A stretch of DNA of 64,000 nt, taken from the NCBI GenBank assembly GCA_034401795.1, contig CM067359.1, positions 147,256,233-147,320,232 of the forward strand. The letters are read 5' to 3'. The notes beneath the pieces are model-generated. The model had not been told where the DNA came from. It did not search any database and was given only the letters and a program-made list of their open reading frames with translations. Position numbers and translations under genes: made by a program. Source of the stretch: Chaetoderma sp. LZ-2023a. Lineage: Eukaryota; Mollusca; Caudofoveata; Chaetodermatida; Chaetodermatidae. Positions 1 to 10,840 of the stretch are shown here, one piece after another; the first letter of the stretch is position 1, and every line of letters begins with the position of its first letter.

Positions 1-120
1 TTTTTCACACTTCTCCATAATCAGTTTTAACGGGTCAATCTTAGGCACCAGGTGCTGTACATTTAAATGACCAATCCTAATTCCTTTAGAATTAATATTG
101 AAAGACGGCAGATCAATGGA

Positions 121-141
121 TTTATTCTTCTTCTTCTTCTT

Positions 142-172
<31 letters not shown>

Positions 173-560
173 TTATTATTATTATTATTATTAATAGTAC
201 GACCACCGCCCCCGCCACCACCACCACAATAACAACCACTTCCGCCACCACCACCACCGCTACTACCACCACCAACACCAATACCATCATCACCACCGCC
301 ACTAACATCATCATCATCATCATCATCACCATCATCACCTTTGGCATGATCATTATCATTGCCATGATCGTCATCATTATCATCATCATTATTGTCATGA
401 TCGTCATCATTGCCATGATTGCCACCATTGTCATCATCATCATCATCATCATGATTATCGTGATCGTTATCATTGTCATGATCGTCATCATTGTCATGAT
501 CGTCATCATCGTCATAGTTGTCATGATCGTCATCATCGTCGTTGTCTTCATCATATCGTA
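121..560. repeat. Compound trinucleotide / 18-bp minisatellite tract
   Basis: Starts as (TTC)n, passes into (TTA)n, then CCA/CCG triplets, then (ATC)n, and ends in an 18-bp unit of the type ATTGTCATGATCGTCATC (about 350-545). Because every unit is a multiple of three, both strands are open for about 180 codons, giving low-complexity Ile/Thr/Met/Val strings. These are repeat artefacts, not proteins. Confidence 0.9.
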
Positions 561-886
561 TATTATTAGCGCGTATGCCACAGTTTGGCAAGATACCACT
601 ATTACTCGTATTGTCTACTGAGTAGTTGATATCTATTAGTAAGCAACATATGAGAATAATTATGATACTCAATACAATGTTTGAACTCATCACTATATAC
701 CATACATACTGAATTGACATCACGTTTACTCGAGGAGCTTACTGCGGGAAAACCAGACAGTTTTACATTCATATCAATGTCATTAGTCATAGTCCCGTTA
801 GTAACTGCATCCAAACTGTTCAAAAACTTAGTTTTGCTTATATTGTATTTAAAATGTTTGTTTGGCTCTACTTCTTGGCCACGTTC

Positions 887-2049
887 CTAATATACTGGGC
901 ACGAGTTTAATTTGTGACCGGATCCCATACAACTCCAGCAACGGACAGGCTGACCATGCCGACACTTGGTATACCTGTGGTTGGGTTCCCCGCAAAATTT
1001 ATACGACGGCCACCTGACGATTGGAACATAGTCATTCAGACACTTAACAAGAACTGATGATCCACGACTGTTTATGCGCAGCTTATCTGCGTGATATAAC
1101 GCGCTGTCTATGGAACCAGGCCTATATGATGAATAAAAGTAATCTGCGGACCTGATCATTGAGAAGTTTAGAAAATGTTCTCTCACCTCAAGATGCTTAT
1201 TGAATGAGCGGATGAAGTCCTGTCAATACTTTGCATCACCATGGGGACATATACGTATTTTGCATTCTGGTACTAGCGTTTGTAGACCCATAATTAAATT
1301 GTCCATGGATGTAAGGGCATCCGCTAATGATCCATCAGAATTATTTGTACCTGCCATAATAATTATGTCTTTGTACGTATGTAAGTCGGAACTAAGTAGT
1401 TTGGAGTGAATATCCTCTATCTTCGCTCCTCTGAGGATAGTTTGGAGTGAATATCCATTCAAAAGGCCATCGAAAGGCCATTGGTATTCACGCCTTTTAT
1501 TATAGAACTCCCAATTATCAATGTCTTTTTAGGAAGTGTTTTTCTTACTAGCCGGGCGTGTGTTGTAGTAGAGTTCTCATTTACCTGCGGGGTATGTTCA
1601 TGTAACTGATCTGGTGCAGGTCCATTAACCACTCGCGCGTAGCTTATTTGTTTGGAAGTCTTTGGTTTAGGACGCCTTGGTGCTGGCATAGGTTAGTACG
1701 CGATAGATCGTGGATATGATGATGAAGGTTTATTATTAACTGTAGATTCATCAAGAGTTCCATTCACGGTAGCTTCCGTGGCAGCCTGTTGGGTGGTACA
1801 TTGCAAAACAATATCAGCAACGGCCATCTCAGTCATAACCCCGACTTCTGTCATTGTTTTTGTCTCTGGGCATGTCATCACACCAATTTCCTTTGTCATT
1901 TTAATACATTTAGATTGCAAGTCACTGGCAAGCCGCTTATTTTCTTCATGGAGCTCCTTGATCATGACTTCCTTGCTCAGAAGCAGTTCATTAAGCATAA
2001 AGATTTGCTTAAATAGGTCATGCTGACTGGGTTGGCTATAACTGAACAA
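887..2049 (-). pseudogene. LINE ORF1-like protein: coiled coil, SGNH esterase, zinc knuckles (broken)
   Basis: Minus-strand protein split over at least three frames. The first part (1693-2049) has a Leu/Glu/Lys-rich coiled-coil segment (about residues 17-50). The middle (1223-1689) has an SGNH-hydrolase pattern: IIGSSIIKGV for block I and MAGTNN for the Gly/Asn block. The last part (887-1186) has a DALYHADKLRINSRG stretch, resembling the terminal Asp-His block, then two Cys/His knuckles: CGEPNHRYTKC and CWSCMGSGHKLNSC (CX2CX4HX4C). Esterase-type ORF1 proteins with coiled coils are known from CR1-related LINEs, and zinc knuckles bind nucleic acid. I infer a decayed LINE ORF1 but see no ORF2 next to it. 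A host SGNH/zinc-knuckle gene is the alternative. Confidence 0.6.
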
Positions 2050-2399
2050 ATCTTGCTGCGTGAGCTGGTTAATGCTAGATCTTCGTTGATTACGCGCAGC
2101 AGGTGTACATCATGTATGTGTTGTCAAGAAGTCAAAGTCTACACATAGGGTGTTTATGCTCATGGTTGTCATACATTGAGCTGCTGACACTACTGGAGAA
2201 CATAGTATGACTTGTCAGAGGCTGCACATTTATGTACAGGGAATCTGATTATCTCAGAACAGATTGTACTAAGGAAAACCTGTCCTAAAACCATCTTGAA
2301 TTCTTCATATGCACCTTGCATCTTATGGTATGCATCTTATACACACAGCTGTAGTATTGCTCATAATGACACCTGCAATAGAAAGGATGCTTGAGACTA

Positions 2400-2770
2400 T
2401 TTGCTGTACAGTTGATATCTAGACTTATTTAAAGGATAACTAGTCCAATCGCTTGATAGCTATTCAGGTGATCTAACACGCCGGTCATACAATATCCAGG
2501 TAATTTTAAGCTTTTTATCACGCCGCTAAGGAAAGATATTCAGGATTTAGTAGTTAAATGTTGGTAGATTTCTACACCCTATGATGGATGTCATGATTTA
2601 CTTTTCAACGAATCAGAAAAATCCTAGTGTGTCTGCCTTGGTATATACGCTCAGTCATAGAGGCTCCAGCAATAGTTTGGCAATGTGGTATAAAAGCAAT
2701 TCTACAGGTAAGCTGTTGAATATTTTGAAACCAGTTTGATTGGAAGTTGTTGCTAATTATTTTGCAATCA
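2400..2770 (+). repeat. Dispersed repeat shared with 38.7 kb, ending in a P1-like core
   Basis: Segments such as GCCGCTAAGGAAAGATATTC, CTACACCCTATGATGGATG and TTTACTTTTCAACGAATCAG recur in diverged form at about 38700-38960 in the same order. Both copies run into ACAGGTAAGCTGTTGAATATTTTG-type sequence, the entry to the P1 palindrome. No protein is seen. It is probably an old non-autonomous element or a compound of two. Confidence 0.6.
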
Positions 2771-3426
2771 GAAGTCCCTTTTATTTTACATCATTACCAT
2801 AACACATTACAACTTTACAACCAAAATAAAGATTTTATTTACAGGGCTGAGTCATACATTTTCTGCTAATTTCATCATAAGAAAGGGTGTGACGCTGAAA
2901 GGGGAGACAACCTCTTCAATCTCTGCTTGCATTTACTTACCATAATTTGAGTGCATCTTCCTTCTTATGTCATCTGTAAAATGTCGCTGTAATTTCCAAG
3001 ATAGCATGATCAAATCCATCTTTAAACTACTTTCATTGAAAACCTAATATAATGTTTGTATTCTTTTTAATTTCCAAGTTTACATGTCTGAAAATGTATA
3101 ATTTAGTTAATTTGGCCTGTCTCCAAGGTGGGCTACCTAGACAGGCCTGACTGGTTGAGTTGAGATGTTTCAGGTCCCTGCCTGAGGCCTGAGGAGTTTG
3201 ATATTGGACAGCCAGATGGATGAATGAAGGGCTAACAGATTTGGGTGAAGTTTTCAATGAAAAGCAAGTCATTAGTATTAACCGTTTAATGATCAACCTG
3301 ACAAAAATCTGCCTTTTCAGAGGTCTTGAGAAATATCAATATGCAGTACAAGAGGAGACAAATGATAAGGTAAATCTTTACTGCATTCTAATATATATAT
3401 ATATACAGCGTAGCCATCATATTTAT
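2771..3426. other. No gene seen
   Basis: AT-rich DNA without a supportable gene. TTAACCGTTTAATGATCAAC at about 3277 resembles one end of the TTAA-ended MITE family described at 60671-60973, but no matching second end is clear. Confidence 0.5.
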
Positions 3427-3655
3427 CTTTATAAAACCATTTTTTTTTTTACATTCTTGACCTCCGTAGACAGACATTGGCACCTACACACCTCTCTATT
3501 AAGAGCACCTAATAATTTCTTTATGCAAGTAGGCCTATTAAAAATTAAATTAGTATTAGGGTCTACATAAAGGCTCAGATGGTGCTCCTAATACAGGGGT
3601 GTGTAGTGCCAAGGTCTGTCTACATGTGTCAAGAACGTAGAAAGAAAAAATCACG
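3427..3655. repeat. Palindromic MITE with ~60-bp terminal inverted repeats
   Basis: The left arm reads TTCTTGACCTCCGTAGACAG and continues through TTGGCACCTACACACC to TATTAAGAGCACC. The right arm, read on the minus strand, carries the same blocks in the same order with scattered mismatches (GTAGACAGACCTTGGCAC, TACACACCCCTGTATTAGGA). The arms enclose about 60 unrelated bases. A poly-T/poly-A run borders each side. It is a non-autonomous DNA element of unknown superfamily. Confidence 0.75.
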
Positions 3656-4024
3656 AACATTTTCTGTCCATTTTTTTTATTATTAATTTTTTTATTTTCG
3701 TTCTTGACCAGGATGGATCTAGTCCTACATACCACGAAAATACACACGTTGTCGCTAACGCTAAAACATCTGATTAACCTCCAGTTCAAATTTGTGAACG
3801 TGCTTGCGTTAAAAGTGCTTTTCCTATGCGCCGCTAAAACATCCATAAGAGACGTTTGAGTGTCTTTAAACGCGAATTTATTAACGTAAACAAATCATAT
3901 TTCACTCGCGCGTTGATGTCCATGACGCAATACTTTTCATTCATCTTTGCATTATCAGCCTCGCTTTGATACTTCAATGGCCGGCGTGCGAGAAAGGTCT
4001 ATTGGCATATGCAGCTGTGAAGAT

Positions 4025-4860
4025 TTTGTAACTAATGTCAGCGGCAGCGCCCAGTCAAATTAGTTTAATTTTCAACAAAATCTTGACTAGTAAACTAAAC
4101 TAGTAAATCCATCAAAGGCATACAATTCGTACACTTGGCGGATTATTCCACCTTAATGGTGGAGTATTCTCTGTCATTTATGATTGTGACGTCATCTTAT
4201 GTGTGACGTAATTGATCATCGCGTCACATACTTTAGTGACAGATCAGATACATTGGCTAATGGATTTATGTTCTTGACAAATAATTAACTCCGTTTCTTT
4301 ACATTTTAAGCCCTGAATTCCTATCATCTCAATTTCAGTGTAATTATACAAGAAACTTGCTGAATATTTTGAGACCAACAGTGCCAACAGTACACAGTCA
4401 AATTGGTTTCAAAATACTCAACATAAATTGTTGCTACTAATGGATGAACTTATTATAACACTAGTGGTAATTGTAGTATCTGACTTAATGCACTATTGTA
4501 ATGCGTCGATAATGTAGGCAACCATATCTAATAATGTTCCGCACATACCTAAATAAGCCCAGCCTACATTTGTGTGTGTTGGAATCGATCTATACATTTT
4601 GAATCTTATACGTTTTAAATCCTGAATTCCCAGAATCCCAATTTCTAGATAACTATACATGAGTGTTATTAAATATGGTGAGTCTAGTTTGACTGGGTGG
4701 GGGTGGGGATAGGGGTGGGAACGTTACTACCTTTTGATCTCCCGGTCAGGTTGGTTTCAAAATATGTTTACTAAATTGTAAATCCATCTTCCATAACTGA
4801 TTTAAGATACGTCATTAAGATTGTGACGTCAGCCTACTAGTGACCCGTTTGATTTATGAA
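4025..4860 (+). repeat. Three decayed P1 repeat copies in a row
   Basis: Parts of the P1 family (best copy at 55685-56080). 4025-4265 holds the tail half, with the GCCCAGTCAAATTAG arm, CAATTCGTACACTTGG, two GTGACGT motifs and the AGTGACAGATC end. 4300-4450 holds a worn core. 4575-4860 holds head, core arm (AGTTTGACTGGGTG) and GTGACGTCAGCC. None keeps a complete palindrome. Confidence 0.7.
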
Positions 4861-4950
4861 ATATTATCAATATTAGCTCAGGAGCTTATGTTGGGCTGCT
4901 GAGCTTAAGACCCCTGAGTCTCGTGTTGTAAATCTCTGGGAAGTTACATA

Positions 4951-5464
4951 TTACCAGCCAATACCAGGTTTTGGACATGTACTGTAAAGACATAGCCTAC
5001 TAACAGAATGCTTATTATTATTAGTCTCACTATTCTTAGTAGTATTACCATTATTAATCATCATAATTACTTCTTTTGTAACGGAGATAGTGTAATCGCT
5101 GAAAATTATAAACATAAATAATGTTAATGAATATCTGTAAATATCAAATTGCATGTTATTGTAAAATTATTATGTACAATTATAACATACCGCATTTAAC
5201 AGTTGTTTAGGGAAAGAGTCGGATCTAAGTCAGTTTGACTTGTGACTCAATCCAATTGTTATTAATTGACAATAAAATATGTTAAAAACAAAAAGCATAC
5301 ATTTATTAGATCGTGTTTTTTTATCTTTCTGGTTCAATAGGATAAAGACCGTATACGGACAATAAATTTACAATCAGTTGACAATCTTCTATTTTATCAG
5401 AGCCGGCCACGCATTGATGTAGCCTATATAGAGACGGGTACACAGCTTCCTCATTCATTTGAGA
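4951..5464. other. No gene seen
   Basis: AT-rich DNA. The only open frame (67 codons, minus strand) has no domain, no codon bias I can see and no splice context. Confidence 0.5.
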
Positions 5465-5725
5465 AGAGACGATTGGGCGTGGTGTTAGCGTGATTGACTG
5501 GTATAGTCATCAATCTGGCGGGGTATAAATCCCGCTCGACTGCCAGATTGTAGGCAATCTCCTTCACTCCTCGTTGCCTCTCGTTTTACACTGGTACCCA
5601 TTTATATTCCTGGGTGGACCCAGGAGTATAAATGGGTACCAGTGTAAAACTTGGGAAGGTACTAATAATAGACTGAAATATAAACCAGCCTAGATATTGC
5701 GTGATTGGGACCTGAAATCATGGAA
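5465..5725 (+). repeat. tRNA-derived SINE with an internal hairpin
   Basis: The head resembles a tRNA gene: GTGGTGTTAGCGTG in the A-box place and GGGTATAAATCCCGC in the B-box place. The body AGGCAATCTCC...TCGTTGCCTCTC and the tail AATAATAGACTGAAATA, CCAGCCTAGATAT, GATTGGGACCTG are shared with copies at 9595-9850 and 38470-38690. Unlike those copies it holds a head-to-head duplication (about 5577-5648) forming a nearly perfect 32-bp stem with a three-base loop. Confidence 0.75.
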
Positions 5726-6309
5726 TCGATAGACCCCAATCAAACCAATAACCTCGTCTTTCTCATTCACGCGCTCCACTCACATTCGTTTTATGGGATT
5801 TTGGATTGTCACCTCCATTTTTTCCCCCTCAAAACTCTAGCGCTGAGCAAAATTATTTGGACGCTTTTAAAATGGCCGATTCTATCACTATATTATGTCT
5901 AATATAATTAAATAAAAATGGCGGCTCCATGTCTTAGTAAAAGAACCCATACAACAGTATAATTTCATTATCGGCATAATTAAAAAAAATGAAAGTATGT
6001 AATATATTTGGTTTAAACAGAATTTATTTATCGTCTGAGACGAAGCGCGATAAGACAAGTCTTATAAGCGCGTCTCCCATACAACTATATTACACTGCAA
6101 TTAGATCATAATGTAATTAATACATAAATGTTACTATAATATTTTAAAATATTTGGTGACATTGTATTATATAGTTATTGTTGAGATACATAATAGTAAA
6201 TCTGTTAAATCTTGTATGTCGCAATGAAAGAGTTAACATGTTATAGATCAATCACCATGGCTGGTATAGAAACATATGTTCTCGCATTGATTAGTAGCTA
6301 GGGTCATTT
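5726..6309. other. No gene seen
   Basis: AT-rich DNA. A short foldback-like stretch lies at 6030-6080 (CGTCTGAGACGAAGCGCG and TAAGCGCGTCTCCC). No coding signal. Confidence 0.4.
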
Positions 6310-6652
6310 TAAAATTGATGTATTCACTCCGTCACTCTAGAAGTGACATCATAATCAACTACGTTACATATAGGCTGATGTGACAATCATAATTGATAGA
6401 AATACTCCGTCGTAAACCTGGAATTGTCCATCAAGTTGTACGAATTGTATGTCTTCACTATTTAATAATCATTTTGTTGCATGTTTTGAAACTAACTTGG
6501 CTGGACGGTATCACTGCCATAGACAGCAACAAACTCAGCGAACTTAGTCACAATGGGTTAGCTGTATAGTTACCATGAAATTGGGATTCTGGGAATTCAG
6601 GATTCAAAGCATACAAATCAATCCCAATACGCACAAATCATAGATAGAGCCT
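6310..6652 (-). repeat. P1 repeat copy, minus orientation, running into a minisatellite
   Basis: Read on the minus strand it has the head motif, GAATTCCCAGAATCCCAATTT, core arms around GCAGTGATACC, GACATACAATTCGTACAAC, and worn CRE-like motifs. The palindrome is degenerate. Its head merges at 6640-6655 with the 21-bp array that follows. Confidence 0.75.
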
Positions 6653-7116
6653 AGCTAGACATGCGTGAGGCTTAGCTAGACATGCGCGAGGCTTAGCTAG
6701 ACATGCGCGAGGCTTAGCTAGACATGCGCGAGGCTTAGCTAGACATGAGCGAGGCCTAGCTAGACATGCGCGAGGCTTAGCTAGACATGCGCGAGGCTTA
6801 GCTAGACATGCGCGAGGCTTAGCTAGACATGAGCGAGGCATAGATAGACATGCGCGAGGCTTAGCTAGACATGCGCGAGGCTTAGCTAGACATGAGCGAG
6901 GCTTAGCCAGATATGCGCGAGGCTTAGCTAGACATGAGCGAAGCTTAGCTAGACATGAGCGAAGCTTAGCTAGATATGAGCGAGGCGTAGCTAGACATGA
7001 GCGAAGCTTAGCTAGACATAAGCGAGGCTTAGCTAGACATGAGCGAAGCTTAGTTAGACATGAACGAGGCGTAGCTAAACATGAGCGACGATTAGCTATA
7101 GACATGAGCGGGGATT
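6653..7116. repeat. 21-bp minisatellite, about 22 units
   Basis: The unit is GCTTAGCTAGACATGCGCGAG with variants (GAGCGAG, GAGCGAA, GTAGC), about 22 units in 464 bp. Since 21 is a multiple of three, the minus strand stays open as a seven-residue repeat (Cys-Leu-Ala-Lys-Pro-Arg-Ser/Ala). No start context, signal peptide or neighbour supports a protein. The unit matches the head of the adjoining P1 repeat (TTAGCTAGAGATGGGCGGAG at 36067 and 37344), so the array probably arose by amplifying that motif. Confidence 0.92.
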
Positions 7117-7930
7117 AGCTAAGAGGAGATTGATCCATTACACGTCACAATGGACACTCCATGGTACTTGGCAAAAGCCTGTCACTAGTCTAGGAGTCGT
7201 CAGGAAATGTCTTTACTATTAGCCATTTAATGATCAAATTAGGTCATGGAAATTTCAGTCTTTTTACCGAAAACACCCCCCAGCAGTCCAAGAGAAAATC
7301 ATCATAAATACATTTACCACTGGAGTGACCGACTCAGTTAGCGCCATCGCCACCACCGCCAACACCACGCACATACTAACACCCACCACTAATAGCACTC
7401 TCAGACACCTCTACCACAATGATTTATTTTAAATGTAAAACCTATCATCAGGTAACACGGATAGTACAAATATTTATTAAAGATACATTTCGACAACGAA
7501 CTTTTGGGTAATGTCACACTTGGAGCTGTCAAATTATCGGATTACGTGCGCGGTATGCACATACAATGTATATTTCGCAAATAATTTGGGTAAATAATTT
7601 TTTTTTTTTGCATCTTGACTATATATACTAAGTAAATTCGTACATCTTCTCTGTCCATTTGCATGTGCTGCTCTAGCTGATTCCGTGGTTGTATTTCTTA
7701 CTGGTTTTCGTACGACGTATTCGCGTTGCAGTCAAGACCTAGACTGATATCCATTCGCGTTACGGCGATCCTTTTATACGGGCCATTGCTCAATAGCGAA
7801 GACAATTGGAATACAAATAATGGCTTCGGCAAATATCCAACTAAAGTGGCGGCTTTCAACAAGACGATCTTCAATGAACTGGGTAATAAGTTTTCGAAAT
7901 TAAATTTTTTATTTAAATTATGTTCTATTG
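7117..7930. other. No gene seen
   Basis: Non-coding by eye. TTAGCCATTTAATGATCAA at about 7221 looks like a lone end of the TTAA MITE family. Sequence from about 7640 (TCTCTGTCCATTTGCATG onward) may be the 5' UTR of the LINE fragment that starts at 7941. Confidence 0.4.
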
Positions 7931-7940
7931 TTAATACTTC

Positions 7941-8240
7941 ATGATAACTTTAATTGGCCCCATATGCTGTGTATTTCTGACATTGCTTTCTATTTTCATC
8001 AACCTGGAAATTATTCCAGACATAATGATAATCCATTTGCTTCTGATTTTGGCAGGGGATATAGAACCTAGCCCAGGACCAATACACAAGAGTGATATCT
8101 CTATTGTCCATGTAAATGTATGTGGGCTCAAAAATAAAATTGATGCCAACTTATCTCATTTTAATGTCATTGCTGTTACGGAAAGTCACCTCACACCAGG
8201 CCATCTTGGATTTTCGGAAAAACTTCTGGAAATCCTTTAA
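7941..8240 (+). pseudogene. LINE ORF2 N-terminus with 2A-like motif and endonuclease start (truncated)
   Basis: The 99-codon frame opens with a hydrophobic leader, then LLILAGDIEPSPGP, close to the 2A ribosome-skipping consensus D(V/I)ExNPGP but with Ser for Asn. Next comes ISIVHVNVCGLKNKID, the first beta-strand of an APE-type endonuclease with its catalytic Asn, then VIAVTESHL with the catalytic Glu. The order leader, 2A-like, endonuclease is known from CR1/L2-type LINEs of marine invertebrates. Sequence after residue 90 no longer matches, so this is a fragment cut off in the endonuclease. Confidence 0.7.
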
Positions 8241-9005
8241 AACTTAGGCCTGCCCACTCCTAAATTATTTGCTGGATTTTTGACAGATTTCGCTGGATCT
8301 GTCCTATTATAGTAGGATCCACAATTTCTATTTTGAATTTTGATAGGTCTATTTTCCCAGTGACCATCTTTGATTTTCTTAAATAGGCTGTAAAAGGCTT
8401 TGAAAACGTTACCCTTTCTTAATCAATGGGCCAATTACAACGAAACTTGGGTGGAACGATCCTAGTGTGATAAATATCTAATGTATGAACTTATCCGCTT
8501 CCAAGGACGAGTGTTCTATATTGCATAATTATATTGTATACACCAAGATATGACACCCACACGGACGTGCTCTGTGAGTGTAAGCGTTATACATATGCGG
8601 ATACAAATGCACATGATTGTTGTAAAACTACATTAAAACCACTAATATAAGTCAAGAGTCATGGCCCGTATTAAAAGGTGCCAGCTGCGTGTAAAAGTAG
8701 CCTTTTATTGTTCTTTTCTGCGACAGCCGACATGGCTTATTATGAGACAGAGATGACCCACATTCAGTTGGGGTTGGGTGGGGTGCGTGGGGATGGGAGT
8801 GTTGGTGGTGATAACGCAATTATCTCTGAAATCAGTGGGATGATATTTTTCTGCCCCTGACATTCGCACAGGAGAACTGTGTGAAAGTCTGGATCCGCGC
8901 CTGCACGGCTAGTTTGATACAAAGTTAAAATCGTGTCTATTCAAGACCGTTGTAAAGTTTTCCAGTCACCGAGTGCCTTAATCGATCCACAGTAGACATC
9001 TCAAA
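8241..9005. other. No gene seen
   Basis: No domain or repeat family recognised. A strong donor-like GTAAGTAAG at 9108 follows an open stretch from about 9010. It could end a non-coding first exon, but there is no other support. Confidence 0.35.
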
Positions 9006-9149
9006 TCACGTGCGCTGGCAACTGCTCAACGCTAGTCTGAAACTGCTCGTTTGGTTCAAGTCAAGGCTGATGCTGACCGGTGGACAGCACACAAATTCAG
9101 TGCAGTGGGTAAGTAAGTTTACAGTTAAGAGCATGAGTAGAATTAATCA

Positions 9150-9181
9150 GAGTCACTCATCATCGGCGTCGTCGTCATCGC

Positions 9182-9212
<31 letters not shown>

Positions 9213-9215
9213 GTT
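9150..9215. repeat. (GTC/GCC)n microsatellite
   Basis: Compound trinucleotide run of TCG/TCC/GCC triplets. The serine- and proline-rich frame across it is a repeat artefact. Confidence 0.85.
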
Positions 9216-9221
9216 GCATAT

Positions 9222-9467
9222 CCTTTAACCATTTCATGAGGAGGTCCACCCAAACCACCTTTTTCAGTGGTCTTGAGTAATGTCCATTTTCAGGCCAAGA
9301 GAAGACTATTTTTGAAAATTTAATTCCGGGAATGACTGGATCGCTAAACAAAACATTCAGTACAGTGGTAAATTGTCAAAAATACTATTCACTTGGCCTG
9401 CAAATGGACTTTCAATAAGGAAATATTTTGATTTTCTTGATCATACTTTGTCATTAGAGGGTTAAAT
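9222..9467. repeat. TTAA-ended palindromic MITE
   Basis: Begins TTTAACCATTTCATGA and ends ATTAGAGGGTTAA, matching the TTAACCCTTTAATGGTCAAG-type ends of the family. Inside are inverted blocks: GTGGTCTTGAGTAATGTCC and GGCCAAGAGAAGACTATTTTTG on the left, with TTGTCAAAAATACTATTC and TTGGCCTGCAAATGGAC on the right. The centre carries GGGAATGACTGGATC, as in the copies at 56.6 and 60.8 kb. Confidence 0.75.
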
Positions 9468-9594
9468 TTCATTATCTAAGCCATGCTCTTGCTTAGGCTA
9501 CTAACATCAGGGACACAAGTAGTAAGTAGCTCGAATCTTCGACTTTATTTTAAACCAATGGCTTATCCATAAGAATTAATAAGAAGAAGTTATT

Positions 9595-9850
9595 GGTTTG
9601 TTTGGCGTCTATTGAGTCCCCGATTCCAGGTCCCAATCACGTCATATCTAGGCTGGTTTTATTTCAGTCTATTATTGATAGCTTCCCTAGCTTTCACACT
9701 GGTACCCATTTATACTCCTGGGTGGAGAGAGGCAAGGAGTGATGGAGATTGCCCATGTTTCCAACGACGGTGAGATAGTACACAGCTGAGGCGCGAACCG
9801 GGTTCTCCAGTTAAGTAGTCCTGGGTACTAGCCACTGCACCAAGCCGCCG
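9595..9850 (-). repeat. tRNA-derived SINE, minus orientation
   Basis: On the minus strand the head has an A-box-like TTGGTGCAGTGGCTAG and a B-box-like CCCGGTTCGCGCC. The body includes CCTTGCCTCTCTCCACCC and GTATAAATGGGTACCAGTG. The tail is AATAATAGACTGAAATAAAA, CCAGCCTAGATATGACG, GATTGGGACCTGGAATC. This is the best-preserved of three copies and shows the head without rearrangement. Confidence 0.8.
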
Positions 9851-9924
9851 CAATAAGAATTAAAAGCTGGTCGGTAAATCATTTAAAGTGATTCACATCT
9901 GAATACAGGGGTCCATTTCTCGCT

Positions 9925-10275
9925 ATGCTCGTCCCATTTCTAGCTAATCACCGCCTACTTTCTGTGCGCGATGGAATCAATCTATATGCTATACTTTGGA
10001 TCCAGAATTCTCGTAGTCCCAATTTCAAGATAACTATACAGGTAACCGGTTGAATATTTTGAAACTAATGTCACTTGGTGCTTTTGCTGCCCATGACATC
10101 AACAATGTTCAGTCAAAGTATTTTCAAAATATTGAACAGACTGCTTATTAAATAGTAGGCCCTCTAAGTGCACCAAAGACATGCAATTTGTACACTTGAC
10201 GAGCTTTTCAACGTTCGTGACAAAACTAGATACATCTCTATGTATTGTGACGTCAGCCTATGTGGGAGGTCATTG
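9925..10275 (+). repeat. P1 repeat copy
   Basis: Head with TTTCTAGCTAATCACCGCC, then GTCCCAATTTCAAGATAAC, TATACAGGTAACCGG, a worn palindromic core, TGCAATTTGTACACTTGACG, and GTGACGTCAGCCTATGTG near the end. The overlapping 113-codon open frame is incidental. Confidence 0.8.
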
Positions 10276-10742
10276 AGTATAGCTTACGGGGATACGCGCT
10301 GGTCCGCCATGACGTTCCGTTCCATCGCACTGCAAGTGCACGATGTGCGGGAGGGCTGGTTAGCTGCGGATCTCGGGGTTGCGGATCCCGTATCGCGTTT
10401 CTCCGGAAGCTACGATGTTCCAGTGGGGCCATGCGACCATTGCCCCCGAGATTATACCGCAAGGTGTCGTCCCAACTATTTCTGTCAACGATATGTCTGT
10501 CCATTCTAATTTAGAGCAATGGATAAGGTGTTAATTAAACAGTTATAAATTTAGTAATACTATACAAACAGTTCTATGCGTTTGACAGTAATTGAGCACA
10601 GTAATACACAACATAAAGCCATCCGGTGTTCTTTCCACGTGGTTTCGCTGGAGGTACCACACATATCCTTGAATCTGCAGAGGTATCCCCACAAGAGAGA
10701 ATTTCGCAACGAAGTCACTAGATAGTTTAATATAAACTAGTA
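10276..10742. other. No gene supported
   Basis: Open frames on both strands near 10253-10509 overlap the end of the P1 copy and contradict each other. No domain, repeat or splice structure favours either. Confidence 0.4.
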
Positions 10743-10759
10743 TACCACTAACACACACA

Positions 10760-10806
<47 letters not shown>

Positions 10807-10840
10807 GCGCACGCACGCACACACACACACGCACACACAA
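10743..10840. repeat. (CGCA)n / (CA)n microsatellite
   Basis: A tetranucleotide run, then a dinucleotide CA run. The same tetranucleotide, in the opposite sense, makes the larger array at 11678. Confidence 0.95.

Noticed and set aside
63-621. Open frames of about 180 codons on both strands
   Set aside because: They are readings of a triplet/18-bp repeat; amino-acid composition follows the repeat and both strands are open at once.
6638-7105. 155-codon minus-strand frame with a seven-residue repeat (CLAKPRA)
   Set aside because: Comes from a 21-bp minisatellite derived from a transposon end; no signal peptide, promoter or splice site.
9010-9107. Possible 5' non-coding exon ending in a strong GTAAGTAAG donor
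   Set aside because: Only a donor supports it; no promoter or acceptor evidence ties it to the 15-kb exon.
10168-10514. Overlapping 84-113-codon frames on both strands
   Set aside because: They partly cover a P1 repeat, contradict each other, and show no domain.
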